DNA from: DAOSVX01 sp964447275 | Lineage (GTDB): Bacteria; Bacillota_I; Bacilli_A; RF39; UBA660 | Length of the DNA: 61,885 nucleotides | Direction of reading: 5' to 3' | Assembly (NCBI GenBank): GCA_964447275.1 | Contig: CAYURI010000004.1 | Coordinates: 1-61,885, forward strand | Shown: piece by piece, positions 1 through 8,232 of the stretch | Numbering within the stretch: position 1 is the stretch's first letter | Layout: each line of letters begins with the position of its first letter | The notes under the pieces: model-generated | Seen by the model: only the letters and a program-made list of their open reading frames with translations | Databases searched by the model: none | What the model was told of the DNA's origin: nothing | Made by a program: the position numbers and the translations under genes

Positions 1-2611
1 GAACAATACCATCAGCACCATGTTCAACACGAAGTGATGTATCTCTAACTTCACGAGTTTTTTCACCGAATATCGCATGTAAAAGTTTTTCTTCACTAGT
101 TAGTTCTTGAACACCTTTTGGTGTAACTTTACCAACCAAAATATCGCCTTCACGAACTTCGGTACCAATATTAACAATACCATCAGAATCCAAGTTCTTA
201 CGAGCTTCTTCACCAACATTAGGAATATCACGAGTAATTTCTTCTGGCCCTAATTTAGTATCACGACATTCAATATCGTAATGATCAATATGAATTGATG
301 TATAAACATCATCTTTGACTAATCTTTCATTTAATATAACAGCATCTTCATAGTTATAACCATTAAAGGTCATAAATGCTACTGTCATGTTTTTCCCTAA
401 AGCAAGTTCGCCTTGATCGGTTGAAGGACCATCAGCAATAACCATACCTCTTTTAATTTGATCTCCCTTTTTAACAAGTGGAGTATGATTAAAACAGGTT
501 AAAGCATTACTTCTTTCAAAATTAGCTAAATAATAAACATCTTTACCTTTAGCATTTTTAACTTCAATCTTTTTCGCATCAGCATAAGTTACTTCACCAT
601 CAGCTTTAGCAACAACAGTACTTCCTGAGTCACGAGCCGCAATATATTCAACACCGGTACCAACAATTGGTGCATCAGTTTTAAGTAAAGGTACAGCTTG
701 ACGTTGCATGTTGGCACCCATTAAAGCACGGTTAGCATCATCATGTTCCAAGAATGGTACACAACTAGTTGTAATTGAAACAATTTGACCTGGAGCTACG
801 TCAACAAAATCAACTTGTTCTTTTTTAGCAATAACATTTTCACCATTTAAACGAGCTACTACTTCATCTTCAACTATTTCATTTTTCTTGCCTAATTTTA
901 ATGTCGCTTGAGAGATATAATAGTCTTTTTCTTCATCAGCTGTTAAGTAAACTATTTCGTCAGTTACTGTAGCATTTTTAACTTTTTTATAAGGAGTCAT
1001 AATAAAGCCATATTCATTAATCTTTGCATAACTAGCTAAAGAAGTAATAAGACCAATGTTTTGACCTTCTGGACTTTCAATTGGACAAATTCTGCCATAA
1101 TGAGATTCATTAACGTCACGAACTTCCATTCCAGCTCTATCTCTTGATAAACCACCTGGCCCTAGCGAAGATAATCTTCTTTTATCAGTTAACTCAGCAA
1201 TTGGGTTAACTTGATCCATAAATTTTGATAACTGACTGCTACCAAAGAACTCTTTTAAAGCAGCTGTTACTGGACGAATATTTATTAATGATTTAGGTGT
1301 AACAGTTTCAACTTCTTGAGTAGTCATTCTTTCTCTAATTACTCTTTCCATTCTAGAAACGCCAGTTCTAAATTGAGTTTGAATTAATTCACCAACTTGA
1401 CGAACACGGCGATTACCTAAGTGATCAATTTCATCGGTATTACCAATTCCAGCAAGTAAATTTAAATAATATGATATTGATGCATAAACATCAGATATTG
1501 TTAATCTTTTAACATCAAGGGTTTGATCATTACCAATAATCTTATGAGTTATTTTCTTATTTTCTTTATCATAGACTAAAACTTCTTGAACTTTATCAAA
1601 TTCATCTAAGTCTTTATTAATCATTACATTAGTTACATTTAAGCCTTTAGCAAAAGCTGGTTTAATGCTTTCTAAGATATCTTTAGTAATTAAAGTATCC
1701 TTAGGAAGTAAGACTTTTTTACCATCTTTCAAGTCTTCGGCTAATGTTGTACCTAGTAAACGATCACAAATATTTAATTTCTTATTAAATTTATAACGAC
1801 CTACTTTAGCCAAATCATATCTGAAACGATCAAAGAATCTTGTTATTAATTGATTCTTAGCACTGTCTAATGTTGCTGGTTCCCCCGGTCTTAGTTTTTC
1901 ATAAATTTCAATTAAAGCTTCATCAGTATTCTTGGTTGAATCTTTTTCTAAAGTATTCTTAATATATTTGTTATCACCAAAAACACTAATAATGTCTTCA
2001 TCATTAGATAATCCTAAAGCTCTAAGTAAAGTGGTCATTGCTACTTTACGAGTTCTATCAATACGAACGTATAAAACGTCCCTAGCATCTAACTCATATT
2101 CTAGCCAAGTACCCTTATTAGGTATTACCTCACCAGTAATTACAGGTCTACCATTTTTATCTATTTCTTTTTTAAAATAGATTGATGGACTTCTAACTAA
2201 TTGCGAAGTTATTACTCTTTCAACGCCATTAATAACAAATGTTCCATAATCAGTCATTAAAGGCATATCCCCTAAGAATACTTCTTGTTCTTTTACTTCA
2301 CCAGTTTCATGAATAAATACTCTTACCTCTACTTTTAAAGGAGAACAATAAGAAAGCATTCTTTCTTTTGCTTCTTTAATAGAGTATCTAGGTTCATCAA
2401 AAGAATAATCACCAAATTCAAGTGATATATTTCCGGTAAAGCTCTCTACAGGGAATAACTCTTCGAATATCTCTTTGATACCGCTTTCTAGAAACCATGC
2501 GTATGATTTCTTTTGAATTTCTAAAAGGTCTGCTAAAGCAAAGGTGTTCTGCGTTTTTGAGAAAGTTCTTCTTTCTCTATGGTCACCAAATTTTTCAACT
2601 CTGTATGCCAC
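1..2611 (-). CDS. rpoB: RNA polymerase beta subunit, 5' part only
   Basis: Beta subunit of DNA-directed RNA polymerase. The minus-strand reading frame runs open from position 2611 to the left edge, about 870 codons, so the C-terminal part lies outside the window. It begins VAYRVEKFGDHRERRTFSKT and contains the conserved blocks ELTDKRRLSSLGPGGLSRDR, GRICPIESPEGQNIGLI (fork and rifampicin region) and later FNGYNYEDAVI. The start is GTG at 2609-2611, with an AGGGGTG ribosome site six bases upstream. The gene has its own promoter at 2686-2714. Upstream on the same strand lies a hexose phosphomutase, not rplJ-rplL, so the usual ribosomal-protein neighbourhood is absent here. Identification is certain. 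Confidence 0.97.
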   Translation of the reverse strand, partial: MAYRVEKFGDHRERRTFSKTQNTFALADLLEIQKKSYAWFLESGIKEIFEELFPVESFTGNISLEFGDYSFDEPRYSIKEAKERMLSYCSPLKVEVRVFIHETGEVKEQEVFLGDMPLMTDYGTFVINGVERVITSQLVRSPSIYFKKEIDKNGRPVITGEVIPNKGTWLEYELDARDVLYVRIDRTRKVAMTTLLRALGLSNDEDIISVFGDNKYIKNTLEKDSTKNTDEALIEIYEKLRPGEPATLDSAKNQLITRFFDRFRYDLAKVGRYKFNKKLNICDRLLGTTLAEDLKDGKKVLLPKDTLITKDILESIKPAFAKGLNVTNVMINKDLDEFDKVQEVLVYDKENKKITHKIIGNDQTLDVKRLTISDVYASISYYLNLLAGIGNTDEIDHLGNRRVRQVGELIQTQFRTGVSRMERVIRERMTTQEVETVTPKSLINIRPVTAALKEFFGSSQLSKFMDQVNPIAELTDKRRLSSLGPGGLSRDRAGMEVRDVNESHYGRICPIESPEGQNIGLITSLASYAKINEYGFIMTPYKKVKNATVTDEIVYLTADEEKDYYISQATLKLGKKNEIVEDEVVARLNGENVIAKKEQVDFVDVAPGQIVSITTSCVPFLEHDDANRALMGANMQRQAVPLLKTDAPIVGTGVEYIAARDSGSTVVAKADGEVTYADAKKIEVKNAKGKDVYYLANFERSNALTCFNHTPLVKKGDQIKRGMVIADGPSTDQGELALGKNMTVAFMTFNGYNYEDAVILNERLVKDDVYTSIHIDHYDIECRDTKLGPEEITRDIPNVGEEARKNLDSDGIVNIGTEVREGDILVGKVTPKGVQELTSEEKLLHAIFGEKTREVRDTSLRVEHGADGIV

Positions 2612-2685
2612 TTTTTCACCCCTATAACTAAAAATAAATTTTAAAACGTTACTCACATATAAAAGTAAGACGTCACCAAAATAAC

Positions 2686-2714
2686 ATTTTACGCTGTAAA
2701 ACAAGGCTTGTCAA
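2686..2714 (-). promoter_or_regulatory. rpoB promoter
   Basis: Minus-strand TTGACA (2709-2714), a 17-base spacer and TAAAAT (2686-2691), near-consensus sigma-A spacing. Transcription would start near 2679, giving a leader of about 70 bases before the GTG start. Confidence 0.8.
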
Positions 2715-2735
2715 CGATTTTTCGCTATTTTTTAA

Positions 2736-4091
2736 TTATTTATTAAATAAATTGATCAAATTTAAATATTCAGTCTTAATTTCTTCTAATCTTTCTTCAG
2801 TTTTAAATTCAAAAATAACTGTTAAATTAGGCCCAGTATTAGATGATCTAATTAAAGCCCAACCATCAGGATAAATAATCTTAGAGCCATCTAAACTAGT
2901 TACTTTTAAACCCTTGTTTCTAGCATACTCCCCTACTTTTTCTACAATATTAAACTTTAATAAATCAGTAGTTGGAATTTTTATTTCATCGCTTTTAAAA
3001 TACTTAGGAATTTCATTTATTAATGTATTAAGACTTTTGTCTTCATTACTTAATATTTCTAGTAATCTTAAAGCACTATATATAGCACTTGTAATAGGTA
3101 TAAAATGGTCATTAAAATACATATGGCCAGAATATTCAATTCCTAAAGCTATATTATTATCTCTTACATAAGGCATCATAAAAGAAGCTCCTGGGCGATA
3201 GCCAAAATATTCCCCGCCCATGCTTTCCGTTACTTCTTTTAAAGCACTAGTACATTTAATATCACCAACAATTTTTTTATTAGAACTGTTTTTTAAAACA
3301 TCTTTAGCATACAAAACACCTAGAGTATCAGCATGATAAAAGTTACCTAAATTATCAATTATGCCANNNNNNNNNNCGATACCAATACCTAAATCGGCAT
3401 TTATTTCTTTTACTTTGTTAATTAAAGTAATCATATTATCTTTAATACTAGGATCAGGATGATGATTAGGAAATGTGCCATCAACTGTATCAAATAAATA
3501 TGTTACATCAACATTTATTCTACTGAAAACATCTTTAGCAATAATGCCAGTTGCTCCATTACCTAAATCTAAAACCAATTTTAAACGCTTATTAATTTTA
3601 ATATCTTTTAATAAAGTTTCTACATATAAAGCTTTAATATCTTTGTTAGTTATAATACCATTACCAGTTTTAAAATTAAGATTATTTAAATAATTAGCAA
3701 ACTCTTGAATCTTACTACCGCTAGCAAAATCTTCAAAAGATAACTTAAAACCATTTTCATTCCCTGGATTATGACTGGCTGTAATCATAATACTAGATTT
3801 AATATTTAAATGTAATCTAGCAAAATAAAGCATTGGCGTTGTTACTAAACCAATATTTATAACATTTATTCCCGTTTCTGTTATGCCTTTGCTTAGAGCA
3901 TTAAATAAAGACACACTTGATAAACGATTATCATAGCCAATAACACATTCTGTTTTGCCTAATTCTTTTATATAGCTACCATATCCTAGTCCTATCGTAT
4001 AAGCAACATCTTCATCTATAAAAGTAGGATATTCTCCTCTTATATCATAAGCTCTAAAAATATAAGGATTTATGTTTTTAATAATTTCCAT
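2736..4091 (-). CDS. Phosphomannomutase/phosphoglucomutase (alpha-D-phosphohexomutase)
   Basis: Interconverts hexose-6-phosphate and hexose-1-phosphate for cell-surface sugar precursors. Length 451 aa, normal for the ManB/PMM-PGM group. Visible motifs: N-terminal RAYDIRGEYP; catalytic phosphoserine loop TASHNPG at residues 104-110 (Ser106); sugar-binding loop IEYSGH (family form GEMSGH); and phosphate-binding RSSNTGPNL near the C-terminus. The metal-binding DGDGDR loop is not visible because 10 Ns (3367-3376) interrupt the frame between GIGI and GIIDN, exactly where the loop belongs. Substrate preference (mannose or glucose) cannot be told. Start ATG at 4089-4091. Confidence 0.9.
   Translation of the reverse strand: MEIIKNINPYIFRAYDIRGEYPTFIDEDVAYTIGLGYGSYIKELGKTECVIGYDNRLSSVSLFNALSKGITETGINVINIGLVTTPMLYFARLHLNIKSSIMITASHNPGNENGFKLSFEDFASGSKIQEFANYLNNLNFKTGNGIITNKDIKALYVETLLKDIKINKRLKLVLDLGNGATGIIAKDVFSRINVDVTYLFDTVDGTFPNHHPDPSIKDNMITLINKVKEINADLGIGIXXXXGIIDNLGNFYHADTLGVLYAKDVLKNSSNKKIVGDIKCTSALKEVTESMGGEYFGYRPGASFMMPYVRDNNIALGIEYSGHMYFNDHFIPITSAIYSALRLLEILSNEDKSLNTLINEIPKYFKSDEIKIPTTDLLKFNIVEKVGEYARNKGLKVTSLDGSKIIYPDGWALIRSSNTGPNLTVIFEFKTEERLEEIKTEYLNLINLFNK
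3367..3376. other. Assembly gap of 10 N inside the phosphomutase
   Basis: Ten Ns fall within the codons for the metal-binding loop. Family alignment (GI-x-[FI]-DGD[GA]DR-x-G) suggests seven residues between GIGI and GIID, whereas the gap codes for four, so the true gap is probably 19 bases. The 9-base difference keeps the frame. Confidence 0.75.
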
Positions 4092-4143
4092 TTTATCAAT
4101 CCAACCTTGTTCTTATTATACCATTAAAATGGTTATTTATAAC

Positions 4144-4172
4144 AAAAAAACGAACCTTTCGGTTCATTTTTT
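4144..4172 (-). terminator. Terminator of the HU gene
   Basis: Hairpin GAACC-gaaa-GGTTC, with A-runs and T-runs on both sides, just past the HU stop codon. Symmetric, so it could work in both directions. Confidence 0.75.
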
Positions 4173-4179
4173 ATTTCTA

Positions 4180-4452
4180 TTAATTTAGTTTTTCTTTTAG
4201 CTTGCTTCCAGCTTTGAATGAAGCAACGATTTTTGCAGGAATTTTAATAGCTTTCTTTGTTAATGGATTAATTCCTTCACGAGCTGCTCTTTTTCTAGCT
4301 GAGAATGTACCAAAACCGACTAAAGTTACTTTTCCTTCCTTCTTAAGACCGCTTGTTATTCCTTCTAAAGTAGCATCTAAAGCACGACCTGCGTCAGCTT
4401 TAGTTAAACCAGCTTTAGCAGCAATAAATTCAACTAATGCAGTTTTTGTCAT
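4180..4452 (-). CDS. hup: HU family DNA-binding protein
   Basis: Histone-like nucleoid protein that bends DNA as a dimer. 90 aa, the standard HU length. The N-terminal helical part MTKTALVEFIAAKAGLTKAD is followed by the GFGTFSARKRAAREGINP beta-arm; the arm's NP carries the proline that intercalates into DNA, and KKAIKIPA follows. Strong GGGAGG ribosome site upstream of the ATG. Monocistronic between two hairpin terminators. The organism may encode other HU copies elsewhere. Confidence 0.95.
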   Translation of the reverse strand: MTKTALVEFIAAKAGLTKADAGRALDATLEGITSGLKKEGKVTLVGFGTFSARKRAAREGINPLTKKAIKIPAKIVASFKAGSKLKEKLN

Positions 4453-4540
4453 TTTCTTTTCCCTCCCACTATTTCCGTGATTTATAAGGCATACTATCCT
4501 TACATTTAAACGATATCATTATTATTTAACAATTGCAAGA

Positions 4541-4566
4541 AAAAAACGATAAATTTATCGTTTTTT
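4541..4566 (-). terminator. Terminator after der-RNHCP operon
   Basis: Hairpin AACGATAAATTTATCGTT flanked by A6 and T6, overlapping the stop of the RNHCP gene. Confidence 0.75.
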
Positions 4567-4882
4567 AATTAAAATTAGTAGAAATGTTAATAATCTTTTC
4601 TGTATCATCATCTTTAGCAGCAATATTCTTATGTGTTTTATGGCATTTTAAGCATTCATAAATGATTTTAAAATCAGTCTTTTTGCCCTTTTCAATCCCA
4701 ACCGGTTTTAATAAACCATGACAATTTTCTAATCTATCTCCTGGGTTAATATCCACATGTTTAGAATATAAGCAATTAGGGCAGTGATCTCTTGCTGTAT
4801 AACCAAGGGGTTTTACTTTAGCACCACAATTTTCGCAGACAAATTCTTCATCAATCATATTAAATCTTTTCATCTTATTCAT
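4565..4882 (-). CDS. RNHCP domain zinc-binding protein
   Basis: Small (105 aa) protein of the RNHCP family, whose function is unknown. Cys pairs are CENCG (residues 16-20) and HCPNC (33-37), and a CLKCHKTH block near residue 78 completes a probable zinc site. The signature region reads RDHCPNCLYSKHVD followed by NPGDR, matching the family except Asp for Asn in the name-giving motif. It overlaps the 3' end of der by 8 bases and is probably translated from the same mRNA. No molecular role is proposed. Confidence 0.8.
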   Translation of the reverse strand: MNKMKRFNMIDEEFVCENCGAKVKPLGYTARDHCPNCLYSKHVDINPGDRLENCHGLLKPVGIEKGKKTDFKIIYECLKCHKTHKNIAAKDDDTEKIINISTNFN

Positions 4883-6179
4883 TTTTATTTTTGAATTGAA
4901 TGATAATTGGTGTACCAGTCAAATCAAAACTCTCTCTTAATTTATTTTCTAAATATCTTTTATAACTAAAATGAACTAACCCTTTATTGTTAACCGAAAA
5001 AGTAAATTTAGGTGGTTTAATGCCTGATTGATTAACAAAATAAATTTTTAATCTTTTACCTTTATAACCAGGGGCTTCATGAAGTGATGTGGCATCCCCT
5101 ATAATATCATTTAACAAACTGGTTTTAATTTCTTTACGAGCATTTTCATAAGCACCAATTACTTCTGGCATCAAAGTATGTAAACGTTTCTTAGTTAAAG
5201 CTGATAAGAAGACTACTTTAGCATATGGTACAAATTGAAACTCTACTTCAATCTTTTTGCGCCAAATTTTTATTTCTTCATCAGGATTTTTTACTGTGTC
5301 CCATTTATTAATGGCTAATACAATTCCTTTTCCAGCATCTATCGCATAAGAAACAATGTGCTTATCATGCTCGATAATTCCTTCTTCAGCATCAATAACA
5401 ACGACACAAACATCACTACGTTCAATAGCTCTCAAACTTCTAAGTAAGCTATATTTCTCAATTCTTTCATATATTTTACCTTTTTTACGCATTCCCGCTG
5501 TATCTACCACAATATATTCATTATTTTCATATTTAAACTTAGTATCAATTGCATCTCTAGTTGTAAAAGCTTCATCACTTACTATTACTCTCTCTTCATT
5601 TAATAAAGCATTTATTAAACTACTTTTTCCAACATTAGGTCTACCAATAATGGAAAACTTTAAGACATCTGATTCTTCATCTAAAGCACTATCATTAAAG
5701 TCTTTAGTGATTTCTTCAAGTAATTCTTTTATTCCTTTTTTATGGGAACCACTAAAAGGCAGAATATTATCAAATCCTAGTTCATAATAATTAAACATAT
5801 TTAATTTTTCTTTTTCATTATCAAGCTTATTAACTAATACTAAAACTTTTTTACCGCTTTTTTTAAGTAAATCACGAATCAAATAATCATCTTTACTTAA
5901 ATCATTTTTGCCATCAATAACAAAAATAATTAAATCTGATTCATCTATCGCCAGCATCGCTTGCATTTTTATATTTTTATTAATTGAACTATCAACATCT
6001 TCGATACCACCGGTATCAATAAGTAAAAATGATTTATCTAAATATTTAACATTACCATATATTCTATCTCTAGTGATACCTGGTTCATCATCAATAATGG
6101 CTTTTTTTTCACCAACTAAAATATTAAATACTGTACTTTTTCCAACATTAGGTTTGCCTATTAAAGAAACTGTTTTCAT
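4875..6179 (-). CDS. der: Ribosome biogenesis GTPase Der (EngA)
   Basis: Double-GTPase required for 50S subunit maturation. 434 aa, the family's usual size. First G domain: P-loop GKPNVGKST (8-16), DTGG and NKLD. Second G domain: GRPNVGKSS (about 178-186), DTAG and NKWD. The C-terminal KH-like domain ends in the ITG-type FDLTGTPIIIQFK segment. A promoter TTTACA-17-TACAAT lies inside a long hairpin directly upstream, and the GGTGAT ribosome site sits in that hairpin's distal arm. The next gene on the strand (RNHCP) overlaps by 8 bases. Confidence 0.97.
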   Translation of the reverse strand: MKTVSLIGKPNVGKSTVFNILVGEKKAIIDDEPGITRDRIYGNVKYLDKSFLLIDTGGIEDVDSSINKNIKMQAMLAIDESDLIIFVIDGKNDLSKDDYLIRDLLKKSGKKVLVLVNKLDNEKEKLNMFNYYELGFDNILPFSGSHKKGIKELLEEITKDFNDSALDEESDVLKFSIIGRPNVGKSSLINALLNEERVIVSDEAFTTRDAIDTKFKYENNEYIVVDTAGMRKKGKIYERIEKYSLLRSLRAIERSDVCVVVIDAEEGIIEHDKHIVSYAIDAGKGIVLAINKWDTVKNPDEEIKIWRKKIEVEFQFVPYAKVVFLSALTKKRLHTLMPEVIGAYENARKEIKTSLLNDIIGDATSLHEAPGYKGKRLKIYFVNQSGIKPPKFTFSVNNKGLVHFSYKRYLENKLRESFDLTGTPIIIQFKNKNE

Positions 6180-6180
6180 A

Positions 6181-6228
6181 AAAAAATCACCACTTCTTGT
6201 TACATTGTAACAAAAAACAGTGATTTTG
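6181..6228 (-). terminator. Long hairpin between pilin gene and der
   Basis: A stem of about 22 pairs (several G-U) with AAAATCAC and GTGATTTT at its base, a TGTTACA/TGTAACA core, and a T7 run that abuts the der ATG. It fits a terminator for the upstream pilin gene. Its 3' arm contains the der ribosome site, so read-through RNA would hide that site while RNA from the internal promoter would not. Confidence 0.65.
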
Positions 6229-6232
6229 TAAA
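6204..6232 (-). promoter_or_regulatory. der promoter embedded in the hairpin
   Basis: Minus-strand TTTACA (6227-6232), 17-base spacer and TACAAT (6204-6209). The start would be near 6197, leaving about 17 bases before the ATG and removing the hairpin's 5' arm. Confidence 0.6.
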
Positions 6233-6240
6233 AGTATATA

Positions 6241-8232
6241 TTATCGGTGATTACGAATTACAACTATTCCCGCAGCACCATCATACTGAATACTACAGTT
6301 GGCGTTGCTTCCATCACCGCTATTTGTCCTAGGAACTTCTGCCCATCTAGCATGACCATTGCCATGTCCACCATTAGAATATAAGTATCCGGTAGATTCG
6401 CCAAATTCTCTTGTTGTTGTTCCCTGTCCAGTGCCTAGTGTCCAAGCTACTGTTATCCCGTTTGAACCATTTGTTCCACCAGCATTACCTCGGTCTGAGC
6501 CTCCTGAACCACCAGATCCGTCCCCACCATACCAACCGCTTTGACCACCTATTGCTGATACTCCAAAAGCTGAGGTTGTTCCCCCTCGAATTGAAGAAGA
6601 TCCATTGGTTGTTGCCCCTGCCCCTACTACAATAGAATATGAGGCTCCTTTTGTAACTGCAATTGATGACTGTGTCGTTGTTAAGCCACCGCCACCACCA
6701 AATCCGGTTGCCACATCAGACCAACATTGGGTGCCTTTACCACCGCCACCAACTGTAAATACATCAATGGTTAAAGAACTATTACCATTATAAACAAACG
6801 TTCCACTAGTTAAAAATTTAATACGCCAATTACCGCCACCATCATTTATTAATACGCTGCTACCTGTATAAGTATAATCACTAATATTAATTCCTGGCGT
6901 TACTTCAGATCCTGGAGCATAATGATTACGAATTACAAAGGCACCTGCAGCTCCGTCATATTGTAAACTACAGTTGGCGTTGCTTCCATCACCGCTATTA
7001 TTTCTTGGTAAATCTGCCCATCTAGCATAACCATTGCCATGTCCACCATTAGAATATAAGTATCCGGTAGATTCACCAAATTCTCTTGTTGTTGTTCCTT
7101 GTCCAATACCTAGTATCCAAGCTACTGTTATACCATTTGAACCATTTGTTCCGCCAGCATTGCCCCTATCCGATCCACCTGAACCACCAGATCCGTCTCC
7201 ACCATACCAACCGCTTTGACCGCCTATTGCTGATACTCCAAAAGCTGAGGTTGTACCGCCTCGAATTGAAATAGAACCATTTGTTGTTGCCCCCGCTCCT
7301 ACCACAATTGGATAGGAAACACCTTTAGCGATTACAATAGATGATTGGGTAGTCGTCAATCCACCGCCACCACCAAATCCTGAAGCTACATCAGACCAAC
7401 AGCCAGTTCCTTTACCGCCACCACCAACAGCAAAAGCATCTAAAGTTAACATGCCCGTACCATTATATGTAAATGTCCCGCTTGTTAAAAATTTAATGCG
7501 CCAATTGCCGCCACCATCATTTATTAATATACTATTCCCCGTATATGTGTAATCCACAATTTCAGCATCCGGATAAACTTCAGATCCTACTGGATAATGG
7601 TTACGAATTATTACTATACCAGCTGCGCCATTGTATTGTGAGCTACAATAACCATTACTACCATCACCGCTATTTACTCTTGGTGCTGATGAAGATCCAG
7701 AATATCCATCACCACTACCAGCGTTAGAATATAAATCGCCGAGCGTTTCACCAAACTCTCTTGTTGTTGTTCCCTGTCCATAGCCCAAAGTGTATCCTGC
7801 TGTTCCACCATTAGAACCATTTGTTCCGCCGGCATTGCCTCGATCTGAGCCTCCTGAGCCACCATCACCAGCATCAGCATAAAGACCACTTTGACCACCT
7901 ATTGCCCAAAAACCAAAGGCCGAACTTGTTCCGCCACGTATTGTAAGTGCGCCAGTGGTTGTCGCTCCGGTTCCAACTACTATTGGATATGAAACTCCTT
8001 TGGCAATTACAAATGACGACTGAGTAATTGTTAAACCGCCGCCACCACCAAATCCTGATGCCACATCAGACCAACAACCAGTTCCTTTACCACCACCGCC
8101 AACTAAGAATGTATCAATAGTTAAATCGTTATAACCATTATATGTAAAAGTTCCACTTGTTAAAAACTTAATCTTCCATGTTCCATTACCACCATCAACA
8201 AATTGACTACTTCCTGTATAAGTATACATGTT
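6241..8232. repeat. Three tandem ~670-bp repeats inside the pilin gene
   Basis: Unit boundaries near 8232, 7553 and 6880, each beginning at the YTYTG codons. The two units nearest the 3' end are very alike at DNA level; for example the stretches at 6340-6600 and 7015-7280 differ at scattered positions only. The unit nearest the pilin leader is more diverged. Copy number could change by recombination, and short-read assembly may have mis-sized the array. Confidence 0.8.

Noticed and set aside
5356..5787. 143-aa plus-strand frame opposite der
   Set aside because: Low-complexity Ser/Leu-rich product lying entirely antisense to a well-conserved GTPase gene, no ribosome site.
6359..7274. Several Pro-rich plus-strand frames opposite the glycine-rich repeats
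   Set aside because: They are the complement of Gly codons (GGN/NCC) in the repeats and recur with the repeat period; not genes.
7674..7898. 74-aa minus-strand frame rich in Met and Val
   Set aside because: Out-of-frame reading of the glycine-rich repeat region on the same strand.
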